Notes under the pieces: model-generated
What the model was told of the DNA's origin: nothing
What the model saw: the letters and a program-made list of their open reading frames with translations, nothing else
The model's database searches: none
Shown here: positions 1 to 8,449 of the stretch, in pieces
Position numbering within the stretch: position 1 is the stretch's first letter
Layout: every line of letters begins with the position of its first letter
Assembly (NCBI RefSeq): GCF_020149765.1
Contig: NZ_CP083809.1
Location: 3,472,001 to 3,536,000, forward strand
Reading direction: 5' to 3'
DNA: 64,000 nt
Origin: Pantoea agglomerans
GTDB taxonomy: Bacteria > Pseudomonadota > Gammaproteobacteria > Enterobacterales > Enterobacteriaceae
Program-made: the position numbers and the translations under genes

Positions 1-1
1 G

Positions 2-709
2 GCTGAGATCGCCGCCACCAGCGGCTATGACTGGCTGCTGATCGACGGCGAGCATGCGCCAAATACGGTGCAGGATCTCTATCACCAGCTACAGGCGATT
101 GCGCCCTACCGCAGCCAGCCGGTCATCCGGCCGGTAGAATTTCAGCAGGCGTTAATTAAACAGGTTCTTGATATCGGCGCACGTACGCTGCTGGTGCCGA
201 TGATCGATAGCGCTGAGCAGGCGCGGGCGCTGGTGGCGGCGACGCGCTATCCGCCCGTCGGCACGCGCGGCGTCGGGGCTGCCGTGGCGCGGGCGGCGCG
301 CTGGGGACGAGTAGAAAACTATATGGCGCGCGCCGATGAGGAGCTTTGCCTGCTGATCCAGGCGGAGAGCAAAACCGCAATTGATAATCTCGATGCGCTG
401 CTGGAGGTGGAAGGCGTCGACGGTATCTTTATCGGCCCGGCGGATCTCTCCGCCTCGCTGGGCTATCCCGACAACGCCGCCCATCCCGAGGTACAGCAGG
501 TGATTGAGCAAAGCATTCGCCGCATCCGCAAGGCGGGCAAAGCCGCCGGTTTCCTGGCGGTCGATCAGGATATGGCGCAGCGGGCGATAAGCTGGGGCGC
601 GAACTTTATCGCCATCGGCGTTGACACCATGCTCTATACCGACGCGCTGGACCAGCGGCTGGCGCTGTTTCGCCAGCAGGCCACAGGCGCGCCGCGCGCC
701 AGCTACTGA
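2..709 (+). CDS. HpaI/HpcH-type class II aldolase (5' end outside window)
   Basis: The reading frame is open from base 2, so the start lies before the window; about 235 residues are visible. The protein belongs to the HpcH/HpaI family of metal-dependent pyruvate aldolases (2-keto-3-deoxyglucarate or 4-hydroxy-2-oxoheptanedioate aldolase type), cytoplasmic enzymes that split a 2-keto-3-deoxy acid into pyruvate and an aldehyde. Supporting motifs are [10 protein letters not shown] near the visible start, [14 protein letters not shown], the metal-ligand region IQAESKTA, and [14 protein letters not shown]. It converges on the LacI-family gene with a 7-bp overlap of the two 3' ends, so it is not in that gene's transcript. 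The precise substrate cannot be read from the sequence. A sugar-acid aldolase beside a LacI regulator is common, but a shared pathway is inference. Confidence 0.88.
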   Translation, partial: AEIAATSGYDWLLIDGEHAPNTVQDLYHQLQAIAPYRSQPVIRPVEFQQALIKQVLDIGARTLLVPMIDSAEQARALVAATRYPPVGTRGVGAAVARAARWGRVENYMARADEELCLLIQAESKTAIDNLDALLEVEGVDGIFIGPADLSASLGYPDNAAHPEVQQVIEQSIRRIRKAGKAAGFLAVDQDMAQRAISWGANFIAIGVDTMLYTDALDQRLALFRQQATGAPRASY

Positions 710-1773
710 GCGGGCGCGGCGATAGACTGCCGCAGGATAAGCTCGGCGCCGAAAGCGGGCAGCGGGCCGATGCGCTCGCCGCGAATGTCGGCGATCAGGC
801 GGCGCGCCGCCTCGCGGCCCATCTCATAAACCGGCTGCGCCACCACCGTCAGCGGCGGCGCAACAATTTCGCTCCAGGGAAAGTTGTCATACATGATGAA
901 AGAGAGATCCTGCGGAATGCGCAGCCCGCGCTGCGCCACGGCGCGCAGCAGCGACATGGCGACCAGGCTGTCCGACGCGATCAGCGCGGTCGGCGGCGCG
1001 CTGCGCTGCCACAGCGATTCGACGATACGCGCGATCTGCGCATCGCTGCCGGCGTTGGCCTGGATCAGCGAGGTATCGCAGGTCCGACCGGCCGCGGCAA
1101 AAGCCTCCATCATGCCGCCCACACGCTGCGCCACCGGCGTCAGGCCAAAGTCCGAGGCGTCGCGGTAGGCATCCTCCAGCTCCATGCTGGTGATATAGGC
1201 GATGCGCTCATGTCCGGCCGCCAGCAGCCGCTGCGTCGCCTCGCGCGCCACGGCGGTGAAATCGCAGCAGATCGCCTCTACGTTAAGATCGATAACCGCA
1301 CGATCGAACAGCCTGAGCGCGCGTCCCTCCTCCAGCACCTGCAGCAGATGATCATTTTTGTCGCGCGCCGAGTGGCTGGGCGCGACGATGATGCCGTCGA
1401 CCCGCTTCTCCAGCATCACGCGTACCGCATCCTGCTCCGCCTGCAGCTTTTCATCGCTGTTGCCCAGCAGCAGGTGAAAGCCCGCCTGGCGCGCCACGTC
1501 GGCCATGCCGCGCAGCGCCAGCCCGAAGTGCGGGTTCTCGATATCGCCGACGATCACGCCGATGGTGTTGGATCGGCCGGTATTCATGGTGCGCGCCACC
1601 TCGTTGGGCCGATAGCCCAGCGCTGCCGCGGCCTGGTTGACTCGGGTCTGGACCTCTTCGCTGACGGCGCCGTAGCCGCCGAGCGCCCTTGCCGCCTGCG
1701 CTTTCGATACGCTGGCCGCCCGGGCGACGTCGGCGACGGTGGGCGCTTTAATGCGTGCTTTCTGATTGGTCAT
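703..1773 (-). CDS. LacI/GalR-family transcriptional repressor
   Basis: A 356-residue regulator with the usual LacI layout. The N-terminal helix-turn-helix (about residues 11-32, [20 protein letters not shown]) and hinge helix (RPNEVARTM) are followed by a periplasmic-binding-protein-like sensor domain starting at [14 protein letters not shown]. It is divergent from the ABC transporter operon that starts at 1969. The 195-bp gap holds two identical perfect palindromes that are the obvious operators, so repression of the transporter operon and of itself is likely (inference). The inducer is unknown; the neighbouring aldolase and polar amino acid-type transporter suggest an amino acid or sugar-acid-derived ligand. 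The ATG at 1773 is the natural start because it places the helix-turn-helix at the usual distance from the N-terminus. Confidence 0.92.
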   Translation of the reverse strand: MTNQKARIKAPTVADVARAASVSKAQAARALGGYGAVSEEVQTRVNQAAAALGYRPNEVARTMNTGRSNTIGVIVGDIENPHFGLALRGMADVARQAGFHLLLGNSDEKLQAEQDAVRVMLEKRVDGIIVAPSHSARDKNDHLLQVLEEGRALRLFDRAVIDLNVEAICCDFTAVAREATQRLLAAGHERIAYITSMELEDAYRDASDFGLTPVAQRVGGMMEAFAAAGRTCDTSLIQANAGSDAQIARIVESLWQRSAPPTALIASDSLVAMSLLRAVAQRGLRIPQDLSFIMYDNFPWSEIVAPPLTVVAQPVYEMGREAARRLIADIRGERIGPLPAFGAELILRQSIAAPAQ

Positions 1774-1850
1774 AATTAATTCGAATCACAGGTTGATGAC
1801 AGGAAGATTGACGGCGAAAAAATGCTGTGCTTAAACTCATTCTAACGCCT

Positions 1851-1864
1851 TGAGACCGGTCTCA
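1851..1864. promoter_or_regulatory. LacI-family operator, copy 1
   Basis: Perfect 14-bp palindrome TGAGACCGGTCTCA with a central CG step, as expected for LacI/GalR operators. It lies in the divergent gap between the repressor gene and the ABC transporter operon. An identical copy starts 44 bp downstream. Assignment to this repressor is by position only. Confidence 0.75.
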
Positions 1865-1894
1865 CAACAACTGTCCTCTTGTCGTAATTTGCGT

Positions 1895-1908
1895 TGAGAC
1901 CGGTCTCA
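1895..1908. promoter_or_regulatory. LacI-family operator, copy 2
   Basis: Second perfect copy of TGAGACCGGTCTCA, 44 bp centre to centre from the first. That is about four helical turns, so two repressor dimers could sit on nearly the same face of the DNA. It is 60 bp upstream of the substrate-binding protein start and so probably overlaps or follows that promoter. Confidence 0.75.
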
Positions 1909-1968
1909 TATACCAACTATTACCGGCTCAGCTGTCTCTGATGTTTAACCTGCAAAAACGGATGAGCT

Positions 1969-2781
1969 ATGAAATCGCCAATTCACCTGAGCGCCCTCTG
2001 TGGCGCAGCAATCGCACTCTGTTCTTTCTCTTTCAGCACGCTGGCGGCCAGCAACGACAACCCCTGGGGGCTGCTGGAGCCGGGTCACCTGCGCGTCGCC
2101 AGCGTGGGTGACTCCAAACCCTATACCTTCACCGACGCCAGCGGCCAGTTCACCGGCTTCGACGTGGAGTTCTTTAAAAACGTGGCGCACCGCATGGGCA
2201 TCGAGCAGGTGGATTTCGTCGGACAGGACTTCTCCGCGATCCTGCCCGCCGTCGCCAACGGTCAGTTTGACGCCGCCGTTGCCGCTATCGGTATTACCCC
2301 GGCGCGCGAAAAAACGGTGGATTTCTCCACCGGCTATCTGGCGGGCTACCTGACGGTGCTGACGCGCAGCGACAGCGGCGTGAAGAACGTCGAGACGCTG
2401 GCGAAACGCCGTCTTGGGGTGATTCAGGGCACGCTGCAGGAGAGCTACGCGGTGGAGCACTTCACCCAGAGCGACGTGGTGCGCTTCCCCGACAATAACG
2501 CCGCCGTCTCGGCGCTGAACAACGGCACGCTGGATGCGGTTTTCCTCGACTATGAGGCGGCGAAAAGCTACGCCGCGCGCTTCAGGCTGGTCTCCGCCGC
2601 CGATATTCCGTCATTCGATGCCCCGGCGGGCGTCGCCATCGCCAAAAACAAACCGGCGTTCAAGGCCGCGCTCGACAACGCCATCAAGGCCGCCATGCAG
2701 GACGGCACCTGGAAACAGCTTTATCAGAAGTGGTTTCCCGGCTCGCCGATGCCCAAAGAGTACCTGCCTGGCGGCCAGTAA
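1969..2781 (+). CDS. ABC transporter substrate-binding protein, polar amino acid type
   Basis: A 270-residue periplasmic binding protein of the SBP_bac_3 (family 3) group, which captures amino acids or related small polar compounds for an ABC importer. A Sec signal peptide runs over the first 26 residues or so, with likely cleavage after TLAA. The mature part shows the family pattern: [54 protein letters not shown], and the C-terminal [13 protein letters not shown]. It is the first gene of a four-gene operon with a permease, an ATPase and an FAD oxidase, behind two LacI-family operators. A UUCG-loop hairpin follows it and may keep its mRNA level above that of the membrane genes. Substrate not determined; an amine or amino acid that the oxidase then attacks is a reasonable inference. 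Confidence 0.92.
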   Translation: MKSPIHLSALCGAAIALCSFSFSTLAASNDNPWGLLEPGHLRVASVGDSKPYTFTDASGQFTGFDVEFFKNVAHRMGIEQVDFVGQDFSAILPAVANGQFDAAVAAIGITPAREKTVDFSTGYLAGYLTVLTRSDSGVKNVETLAKRRLGVIQGTLQESYAVEHFTQSDVVRFPDNNAAVSALNNGTLDAVFLDYEAAKSYAARFRLVSAADIPSFDAPAGVAIAKNKPAFKAALDNAIKAAMQDGTWKQLYQKWFPGSPMPKEYLPGGQ

Positions 2782-2813
2782 TATGTGAACGCTGCGCGTT
2801 CGGCTTTTTACCG

Positions 2814-2833
2814 GTGACGGGTTCGCCCGTCAC
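2814..2833 (+). promoter_or_regulatory. Intercistronic UUCG-loop hairpin
   Basis: GTGACGGG-TTCG-CCCGTCAC: a perfect 8-bp stem closed by a UUCG tetraloop, between the binding-protein gene and the permease gene. No T-tract follows, so it is not a typical intrinsic terminator. Such hairpins often protect the upstream binding-protein mRNA from 3' exonucleases (known for malE-malF; inferred here). Confidence 0.6.
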
Positions 2834-2854
2834 GCGTACTGATGGAGTACGGCG

Positions 2855-3667
2855 ATGGATCTTCTGACAATGCTTTCCCGCACCTTCTTTGACTTCGACT
2901 CAATGAAGGAAGTACTGCCGCAGCTGCTGGCGACCGGGCTGGTCAATACCCTGATCATCTCGATCGCCTCTACGCTGCTCGGCACGCTGTTCGGCCTGCT
3001 GCTGGCGCTGATGGGCATTTCGCCGTCGCGCTGGCTGCGGCTGCCCGCGCGGCTCTATACCGACCTGTTTCGCGGCCTGCCGTCGATTCTGACCATCCTG
3101 CTGATTGGTCAGGGCCTGGCGCGTTTCAGCTACCAGCTGTTCGGTCCGACGCCCTACCCGCTCGGCATCTTCGCCCTTAGCCTGATCGCCAGCGCCTATA
3201 TGGGCGAGATTTTCCGCGCGGGCATTCAGAGCGTAGAGCGCGGGCAGATGGAGGCGTGCCGCGCGCTCGGCATGAGCTACGGCCGCGCCATGCGCCAGGT
3301 GGTGATCCCGCAGGGTATCCGCCGCGTGCTGCCCGCTATCGTTAACCAGTTTATCGCCATCATCAAAGACTCTTCGCTGGTCTACCTGCTTGGCCTGATG
3401 ACCGGCCAGCGCGAGCTGTTTCGCGTCGGTCAGGACGCAGCGGTGCTGACCGGCAACCTGTCGCCGCTGATGCTGGCTGGCCTGTTCTACCTGATGATCA
3501 CCGTGCCGCTGACCCACGCGGTAAACGTTATCGACGTGCGCTACCGCACCGGCCGCCGGCGGCTCACCGCGCCGCAGAGCGGCCTGAAAGAGGTGGAAGA
3601 GGTGCGAAAGCGCCACGAAGGCGCGCTGACCGCACAACCCTTAACCAGCAATCGGGGGCAATCATGA
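2855..3667 (+). CDS. Amino acid ABC transporter permease
   Basis: A 270-residue inner-membrane permease of the HisM/GlnP (HEQRo/GltJK) type. Several hydrophobic segments are visible, beginning with LLATGLVNTLIISIASTLLG. The EAA-like loop that contacts the ATPase reads EACRALGMSYGRAMRQVVIPQ around residues 130-150. The single permease probably works as a homodimer. It lies 73 bp after the binding protein, across the UUCG hairpin, and overlaps the ATPase gene by 4 bp (ATGA), which indicates translational coupling. A charged C-terminal tail follows the last membrane span; its role is unknown. Confidence 0.92.
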   Translation: MDLLTMLSRTFFDFDSMKEVLPQLLATGLVNTLIISIASTLLGTLFGLLLALMGISPSRWLRLPARLYTDLFRGLPSILTILLIGQGLARFSYQLFGPTPYPLGIFALSLIASAYMGEIFRAGIQSVERGQMEACRALGMSYGRAMRQVVIPQGIRRVLPAIVNQFIAIIKDSSLVYLLGLMTGQRELFRVGQDAAVLTGNLSPLMLAGLFYLMITVPLTHAVNVIDVRYRTGRRRLTAPQSGLKEVEEVRKRHEGALTAQPLTSNRGQS

Positions 3668-4437
3668 GCGTTGCAATGAAACTGAGCGAGCCGCCCGCTG
3701 CGGCGAGCTGGAAAGGTTCAAGCCTGGAGCTGCGCGATCTCTCGCTCTCCTATGGGCCGATTGATGTGCTGCGCGGCGTGTCGCTGCGCATCGCGCCCGG
3801 CAGCACCACCTGCATTATCGGGCCGTCCGGCTCCGGTAAATCGACGCTGCTGCGCGGCATCAACCGTCTGCATGAGCCTAAATCGGGCGATGTGCTGCTG
3901 GCGGGACGCTCGGTGCTGCAGGACAAGCCCGACGCCCTGCGGCTGCGCATCGGCATGGTGTTCCAGCACTTCAACCTCTTTCCCGATCACACCGCGCTGG
4001 AGAACGTGGCGCTCGCCCCGTGGAAGGTGAAAGGCCTGCCGAAGGCGCAGGCGATGGCGATTGCGCGCCAGCGGCTTGAGGAGGTGGGCCTCGGCCAGCG
4101 CGCCGATCATCGCCCGCGCGATCTCTCCGGCGGCCAGCAGCAGCGCGTGGCGATCGCCCGCGCGCTGGCGATGGATCCCGAGGTGATGTTGTTTGACGAG
4201 GCGACCTCGGCGCTCGATCCCGAACTGGTAAAAGGGGTGCTGACGCTGATGGCCGATCTCTGTCGGCGCGGCATGACCATGGTGGTGGTGACCCATGAAA
4301 TGGGATTCGCGCGCAAGGTGGCCGATCAGGTGGTGTTTATGGACGAAGGCGAGATTGTCGAGGCGGGTCCGCCCGCCGCGCTGTTCGACGCGCCGCAGTC
4401 GCCGCGCCTGCAACGTTTTCTGTCGGAAGTGCTGTAA
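3664..4437 (+). CDS. Amino acid ABC transporter ATP-binding protein
   Basis: A 257-residue cytoplasmic ATPase of the GlnQ/HisP type that powers the importer. All motifs are intact: Walker A GPSGSGKST (about residue 54), Q-loop MVFQHFNLFPDHT, ABC signature LSGGQQQR, Walker B VMLFDEATSALD, and switch histidine VVVTHEMGFARKVAD. An extension of about 20 residues precedes the ABC core (LELRDLSLSYGP), and an internal ATG exists in it (MKLSEPP), so the start could be a few codons later. The chosen ATG overlaps the permease stop as ATGA. It works with the two genes upstream. Confidence 0.94.
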   Translation: MSVAMKLSEPPAAASWKGSSLELRDLSLSYGPIDVLRGVSLRIAPGSTTCIIGPSGSGKSTLLRGINRLHEPKSGDVLLAGRSVLQDKPDALRLRIGMVFQHFNLFPDHTALENVALAPWKVKGLPKAQAMAIARQRLEEVGLGQRADHRPRDLSGGQQQRVAIARALAMDPEVMLFDEATSALDPELVKGVLTLMADLCRRGMTMVVVTHEMGFARKVADQVVFMDEGEIVEAGPPAALFDAPQSPRLQRFLSEVL

Positions 4438-4473
4438 ATCCTTCTATTTCTGAACTGAACAAGGAACCGAATC

Positions 4474-5586
4474 ATGGCATTAGAACATCTCCGTCGCGTA
4501 GTGGTACTGGGCGGCGGCGCGCTGGGCGTCTCCAGCGCGCTGCATCTGGCGAAACGCGGCGCGGCGGTTACGCTGGTGACCGAGGCGGAACTCTGCTCCG
4601 GCGCCTCTGGCCGCTCGCTCTCCTGGCTTAACTCGGCGGGCGAGCGCTCTGCCCCCTATCATGCGCTACGCATGGCGGGCATCGACCGCTACCGCACGCT
4701 GTTTGCCGCCGATCCGACGCGCGACTGGCTGCGCTTCGACGGCGGCCTGTTCTGGGAGGCGGATAACCTGAGCGGTACGCGCGCGCGTCATGCCTATGAG
4801 AAGGCGCTCGGCTACGACTCAAAGCTGGTAACGCGCGACAGCCTGGCGCAGGCCGACGCGCAGGTTGAGGGCGCGGCGCTGGCGCAGGAGGCGATCCTCA
4901 ACCCCGGCGAAGGGTGGGTCAGTTTGCCGCATCTGGTGGCGCATCTGGCACAGCAGCTGCGCGCGCTGGGCGGCGAGATCGTCGAGCATGCCGGAAAATG
5001 CGAGGTGCTGCGCGACGGCAAGCGCGCCAGCGGCGTCAGGCTGGCGAGCGGCGATAGCCTGCGTGCCGACGCGGTGCTGGTCGCCTGCGGCCCGGCGACG
5101 CCCGACGTGGTAGCGCCGCTCGGCGTCACCATCCCCAACGGCTCCCCCGTTTCAATGCTGGTGATCACCGCGCCGGGCGCGCACGGGCTGAAAGCGGTGC
5201 TGAACACACCGCGCGCGGCGGTGCGCCCCAATCCGGGCAGCACCTTCGCGCTGGATCACGACTGGTATGAAGAGGATATCCGCTTACAGGCCGATGGCAG
5301 CTACGCCATTGACGAGCAGGTCGTTGACCAGCTTACCGCAGAGGCGAGCAAGCTGATTAAAGGTGAACCGCTGCGCGCCGCCAGCTGGAAGCTGGGGTTA
5401 AAACCGATCCCCGGCGACGGCGAGCCGGTTCTGGGCGAGCTGGAGAGCGTGCCGGGCTGCTTTGTCGCCTTTACCCACTCCGGTGCCACCCTGGCGCTGA
5501 TTGCCGGCGAGCTGCTGGCGGAAGAGATTGTGACCGGCGAGAAGCAGCCGATGCTGGCGAGCTTCCGCCCGGAACGTTTCGCATAA
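4474..5586 (+). CDS. FAD-dependent oxidoreductase, DAO family
   Basis: A 370-residue flavoprotein of the D-amino acid oxidase/glycine oxidase fold. The N-terminal dinucleotide-binding motif VVLGGGALGVSSALHLAKRGAAVTLV is followed by SGASGRSLSWLN, typical of the DAO superfamily. A C-terminal FAD-contacting segment with FVAFTHSGATLALIAGELLAEEI is also present. It is expected to oxidise an amine, amino acid or hydroxy acid in the cytoplasm. It is the last gene of the LacI-controlled transporter operon, 36 bp after the ATPase gene with AAGGAA as ribosome-binding site, so it probably acts on the imported compound (inference). A strong hairpin follows immediately. Exact substrate unknown. Confidence 0.9.
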   Translation: MALEHLRRVVVLGGGALGVSSALHLAKRGAAVTLVTEAELCSGASGRSLSWLNSAGERSAPYHALRMAGIDRYRTLFAADPTRDWLRFDGGLFWEADNLSGTRARHAYEKALGYDSKLVTRDSLAQADAQVEGAALAQEAILNPGEGWVSLPHLVAHLAQQLRALGGEIVEHAGKCEVLRDGKRASGVRLASGDSLRADAVLVACGPATPDVVAPLGVTIPNGSPVSMLVITAPGAHGLKAVLNTPRAAVRPNPGSTFALDHDWYEEDIRLQADGSYAIDEQVVDQLTAEASKLIKGEPLRAASWKLGLKPIPGDGEPVLGELESVPGCFVAFTHSGATLALIAGELLAEEIVTGEKQPMLASFRPERFA

Positions 5587-5587
5587 A

Positions 5588-5614
5588 AAAAGCCGGTCGC
5601 GTGACCGGCTTTAT
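5588..5614. terminator. Bidirectional intrinsic terminator
   Basis: AAAGCCGGTC-GCGT-GACCGGCTTT, a perfect 10-bp stem (5589-5598 with 5603-5612). On the minus strand it is followed by a run of Ts and so ends the rcnB-like gene well. On the plus strand the T-run is short (CTTTAT), giving weaker termination for the oxidase operon. Confidence 0.85.
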
Positions 5615-5634
5615 CCTGCCCTGACTATCTACAA

Positions 5635-5667
5635 GCGGGTGAGATGGCCCGAAGCCTTCTCACCTGC
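5635..5667. repeat. Short inverted repeat related to the 37.8-kb element
   Basis: Arms 5635-5648 and 5654-5667 pair at 12 of 14 positions. The left arm, GCGGGTGAGATGGCCCGA, is the same as the left arm of the large inverted repeat at 37786-37892 except for one base. It looks like a minimal or internally deleted copy of one dispersed palindromic family. It sits between two convergent genes, the usual place for such elements. Confidence 0.55.
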
Positions 5668-5686
5668 ACAGGTACAGATTAAGCGC

Positions 5687-6193
5687 TTAGCCGCGATAGT
5701 AGATATCGCCCGATTCCGCCTTGAGGATTTTGCCGACGTCGTTGGTGATCAGCAGGTAGTTGCCGCCGATATAGGTCCAGTGGCTGCCGGTTTCCGGCGC
5801 AGGCAGGTTGCGCTTCTGCCACTCGACGATGGTGTAGGATTTGTCGAGATACTGCTGCGGCACGCTGTCGCCGATTTTGTAATCTTTGTAGTCGATGATG
5901 ATGCGGTTGATATCGTAGTTCGACTGCGCCTGCGGGCTGCCGGCGTTCGCGTCCGGCGCGGGAGACGGCGTGCTGCCCGCTTCCGGCTCTTCGGCGTTGG
6001 GTCCCAGCGGCGGCTGGCCGCTGCTGTCGGTGGCGTCGCCCTGCGGCTGCGTATCGGCTGGCGCCTGCTGCTGAACCTGCGGCGGTGGCGGAACGGTATC
6101 GGCGGCGTCGCCTTCCGCCTGTGCAGCGGGAACGAGGTTCAGCGAGCCAAAAAGTAATCCCGCTAAAAAGAGTGCGTTCTGAGTCCTGCGCAT
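5687..6193 (-). CDS. RcnB-like periplasmic protein
   Basis: A 168-residue exported protein. The signal peptide is RRTQNALFLAGLLFGSLN...PAAQA. A Pro/Gln/Asp-rich linker of roughly 70 residues follows, then a C-terminal domain with the RcnB pattern (YKIGDSVPQQYLD, VEWQKRNLPAPETGSHWTYIGGNYLLI, GKILKAESGDIYY). RcnB in E. coli is a small periplasmic protein needed for nickel/cobalt homeostasis with the RcnA exporter; no rcnA is seen here, so metal function is not established. The ATG at 6193 was chosen over the upstream one at 6274 because it starts a proper signal peptide and has GTGGAA before it. The long low-complexity linker is unlike the short E. coli RcnB. Confidence 0.82.
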   Translation of the reverse strand: MRRTQNALFLAGLLFGSLNLVPAAQAEGDAADTVPPPPQVQQQAPADTQPQGDATDSSGQPPLGPNAEEPEAGSTPSPAPDANAGSPQAQSNYDINRIIIDYKDYKIGDSVPQQYLDKSYTIVEWQKRNLPAPETGSHWTYIGGNYLLITNDVGKILKAESGDIYYRG

Positions 6194-6968
6194 AGTGTTT
6201 TCCACGTTGATTGATTTTGTTAAAAGTAGATCAGGATAAAGACAATCTGTACAGCCTGTCAGTTCCGCAGACAAGGCAGGTAAATGTAAAGAAGCGCGTC
6301 AAGCCTGGGGATCCGCCCCGACGTCGGGAACGATCTTTATCGTTTCGCTGACGGCGAAATCGATGGTGATGCCGGGCTTCCACAGCATAACGATCGTCTG
6401 GATCAGCGCCAGATGGCTTGTTTCCCTGTTAATCGTTTAACGTCGCGCCAGTAGGCGGCGGCCAAAATACTTCGGCAGAAAGGCTCATCCCTGGCCGCGC
6501 CCCAGCATATGGCGCAGCAGCGCGCTGGCGTTGGTATAGCAGGCGCAATCGGCACTGTGTCTGGCAGGCTGTGTGGGACAGATACCCAGCTTGCCGCTTA
6601 TACACCGGGTCAACACTTGGTCATAAAACTTTCTTCGGTTATCGCTAAACTTTTCAATTAAAAGCGATTAAAAAGCCAGTTATTAATTAGCTAATGATTA
6701 TATTGTTACATAGACAAGTTAATCTTCGAATTAATGTTTTCCTGGATTAAGTAACAATTTAATATCCCATTACCGACAAATTATATAGTTTTGATTCCGA
6801 TCAACAACCACTTCTTTTTAAAGCGTAGCGTCAAAAGTCTTTTAATGAAAAGGCGTTCCACGGAGACAGCAGAAGAAACCCCGGAACGGCATCGAATGGT
6901 TGCATTATTTTAGCGCCTGGATATAGAAAAAGGATCTATGAATCACGCGATCGCGAGGTCATCGTTAT
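6194..6968. other. 775-bp gene-poor stretch, partly decayed coding sequence
   Basis: No intact gene. From 6299 to about 6660 the minus strand holds broken coding-like pieces (next entry). From about 6640 to 6900 the DNA becomes strongly AT-rich, unlike the neighbouring core genes. This suggests acquired DNA and a promoter region for the small secreted protein at 6969. No tRNA, repeat or clear terminator was seen. Confidence 0.5.
6299..6660 (-). pseudogene. Possible decayed coding fragments, unrecognised
   Basis: Two minus-strand pieces read like protein but are separated by stops and in different frames. One (about 6485-6660) has CISGKLGICP and a cysteine-rich DCACYT ending LLRHMLGRGQG. The other (6299-6436) has ETSHLALIQTIVMLWKPGITIDF ending VGADPQA. 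Neither has a start codon with a ribosome-binding site, and I cannot name the parent gene. They could be parts of one small gene broken by indels, or chance open frames in GC-rich DNA. Confidence 0.25.
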
Positions 6969-7418
6969 ATGAAAAAAGGATTTCTTCTGGCTTTAATCCT
7001 CATTAGCTTCAATGTTGCATCATCAGTAACACCGGAACAGTGTGTGCCAGTTAAAAACCATGTCGGCATAGCTACGCTCTTTAGCATGGTGGAAGATCTC
7101 GATATTCCCCTGTCTCAGGTAGACCGCAGCAAAACCAAAACAGAGATACTTTATACGGAACCGGTCACTTATGAACTTGCCCTGCTGTATGGTAAAAAAG
7201 AAAGAATCCTGAGTGGAGGAGAAAACAGTGATGACAAAACTACCGCAGAGCAGTATGCGGAAGGATTTATGTGGAACAATGCTAAAAATATCATAGTGAA
7301 ATATAACTTTTATGATCTTCAGGGAAAAGAGAACATTTTAATTATCTCTGCATTCGTTAGTGATACCGACTGCGCGGTGCGCTGGAATGGGTACGTGGTG
7401 GTGAAGCGAGAGTTTTAA
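6969..7418 (+). CDS. Small secreted protein of unknown function
   Basis: A 149-residue protein with a clear Sec signal peptide (KKGFLLALILISFNVASS, cleavage probably near residue 19-20) and a mature part of about 129 residues. Only two cysteines remain after cleavage (EQCVPV near the N-terminus and DTDCAVRW near the C-terminus), which fits one disulfide in the periplasm. I do not recognise a family. The gene and its upstream region are AT-rich compared with the flanks, which suggests horizontal transfer. It stands alone, with rcnB-like facing away and cdh converging. Periplasmic immunity or inhibitor proteins look like this, but nothing specific supports that role. Confidence 0.65.
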   Translation: MKKGFLLALILISFNVASSVTPEQCVPVKNHVGIATLFSMVEDLDIPLSQVDRSKTKTEILYTEPVTYELALLYGKKERILSGGENSDDKTTAEQYAEGFMWNNAKNIIVKYNFYDLQGKENILIISAFVSDTDCAVRWNGYVVVKREF

Positions 7419-7523
7419 TGGCTGTAAATTAAAAATCCCCTGGCCAGCATTAACGATTCTGCGCAACGCAATCTGCCCTTAATTTTTTAGGGAATAGCCA
7501 GCACTGAACACGTTCAATTAACC

Positions 7524-8321
7524 TTATCCGCCTGGGGCATGAACAGCCGACGGAGCGGTAAGAATTTCGCAGCCTTTATCCAGCAGCGACTCTACCGACG
7601 CCCGGTTTCCCTTATCCCAGCCGCGCCGCGTGGTGAGCAGGATAAATCCTTTCTCCCCCGAAAAGGTCGTGGGTATCAGCGCCACGCCATACTCCGCCAG
7701 CTGCGGCGGCGACAGGTGAAAATAACGCGCCACCGAGGCGATGGGATAGATCCCCATCGCCGCTGGCTGCATCACGCGGCGCGCATAGTAAGTATGGTTC
7801 AGCAAGCGATCGGGCAAGGGGCGCCACTGCTCATTAATGTACGGCCGCTCGGCCTGCAGCTGGCGACGCACATCTTCGCGCAGACAGGTCAGATGGATAT
7901 GCAGCTGATTCTGGCTGCGTCCCCAGGCGGAGTTAATCGCCATTCCCAGCTTGTCCTCGGGAACGTCAGCGCCATAAGCCGCCATCAGGCGATAGCGCAT
8001 CAGCCAGGCGTAGCCGAAGTAGTCGGTGCGGCCCGGCCGCGATAGCGCAATGCTCTCAATCCCGGCCATCGCCTGAGTGGGCACAAGAATAAAATGGTAT
8101 TGGTAGCGCGGATTCTGGAGAACGCTAAAGCCCTGCCCGCTGCCCGGCGGCTGATAAATTTGCTGGCAGGGCGCCGGGTCGCGCCGGTAGTGATAGTTTG
8201 GCTGACAGAGATCCTGCGTCACCAGCCAGAGAGCATCGGAGCGCGCGCAGCCGGTCAGCAGCAGCGCCGTAACAGAGAGAAGAGCGCCTCGATAAACGCG
8301 TGATCGCATAGGTTTAGTCAC
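7524..8321 (-). CDS. cdh: CDP-diacylglycerol pyrophosphatase
   Basis: A 265-residue enzyme that hydrolyses CDP-diacylglycerol to CMP and phosphatidate in phospholipid turnover. It matches the Cdh family (HIT-like fold) along its length: LCQPNYHYRRDPAPC, YHFILVPTQAMAGIES, the histidine motif SQNQLHIHLTCLREDVR, and LPDRLLNHTYYARRV. The N-terminus is a lipoprotein-type signal with lipobox LLTGC (cysteine about residue 25), whereas E. coli Cdh has a plain membrane anchor. It is probably a membrane-attached periplasmic enzyme. The alternative ATG four codons downstream (8309) is also possible. It follows the LysR gene on the same strand by 128 bp, but functional linkage is unlikely. Confidence 0.9.
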   Translation of the reverse strand: MTKPMRSRVYRGALLSVTALLLTGCARSDALWLVTQDLCQPNYHYRRDPAPCQQIYQPPGSGQGFSVLQNPRYQYHFILVPTQAMAGIESIALSRPGRTDYFGYAWLMRYRLMAAYGADVPEDKLGMAINSAWGRSQNQLHIHLTCLREDVRRQLQAERPYINEQWRPLPDRLLNHTYYARRVMQPAAMGIYPIASVARYFHLSPPQLAEYGVALIPTTFSGEKGFILLTTRRGWDKGNRASVESLLDKGCEILTAPSAVHAPGG

Positions 8322-8449
8322 TATCGCCAGGCCAGGAATGGTGCACGGGAAACGGCTCGTGCAGGCAGCCTGAAAGCATAGCCTTATCTGCCACCGTTGC
8401 CCATACCGCTTCGGCCCGCTTGTGCATTGCCTGACCGGGAGAGTCCAGG

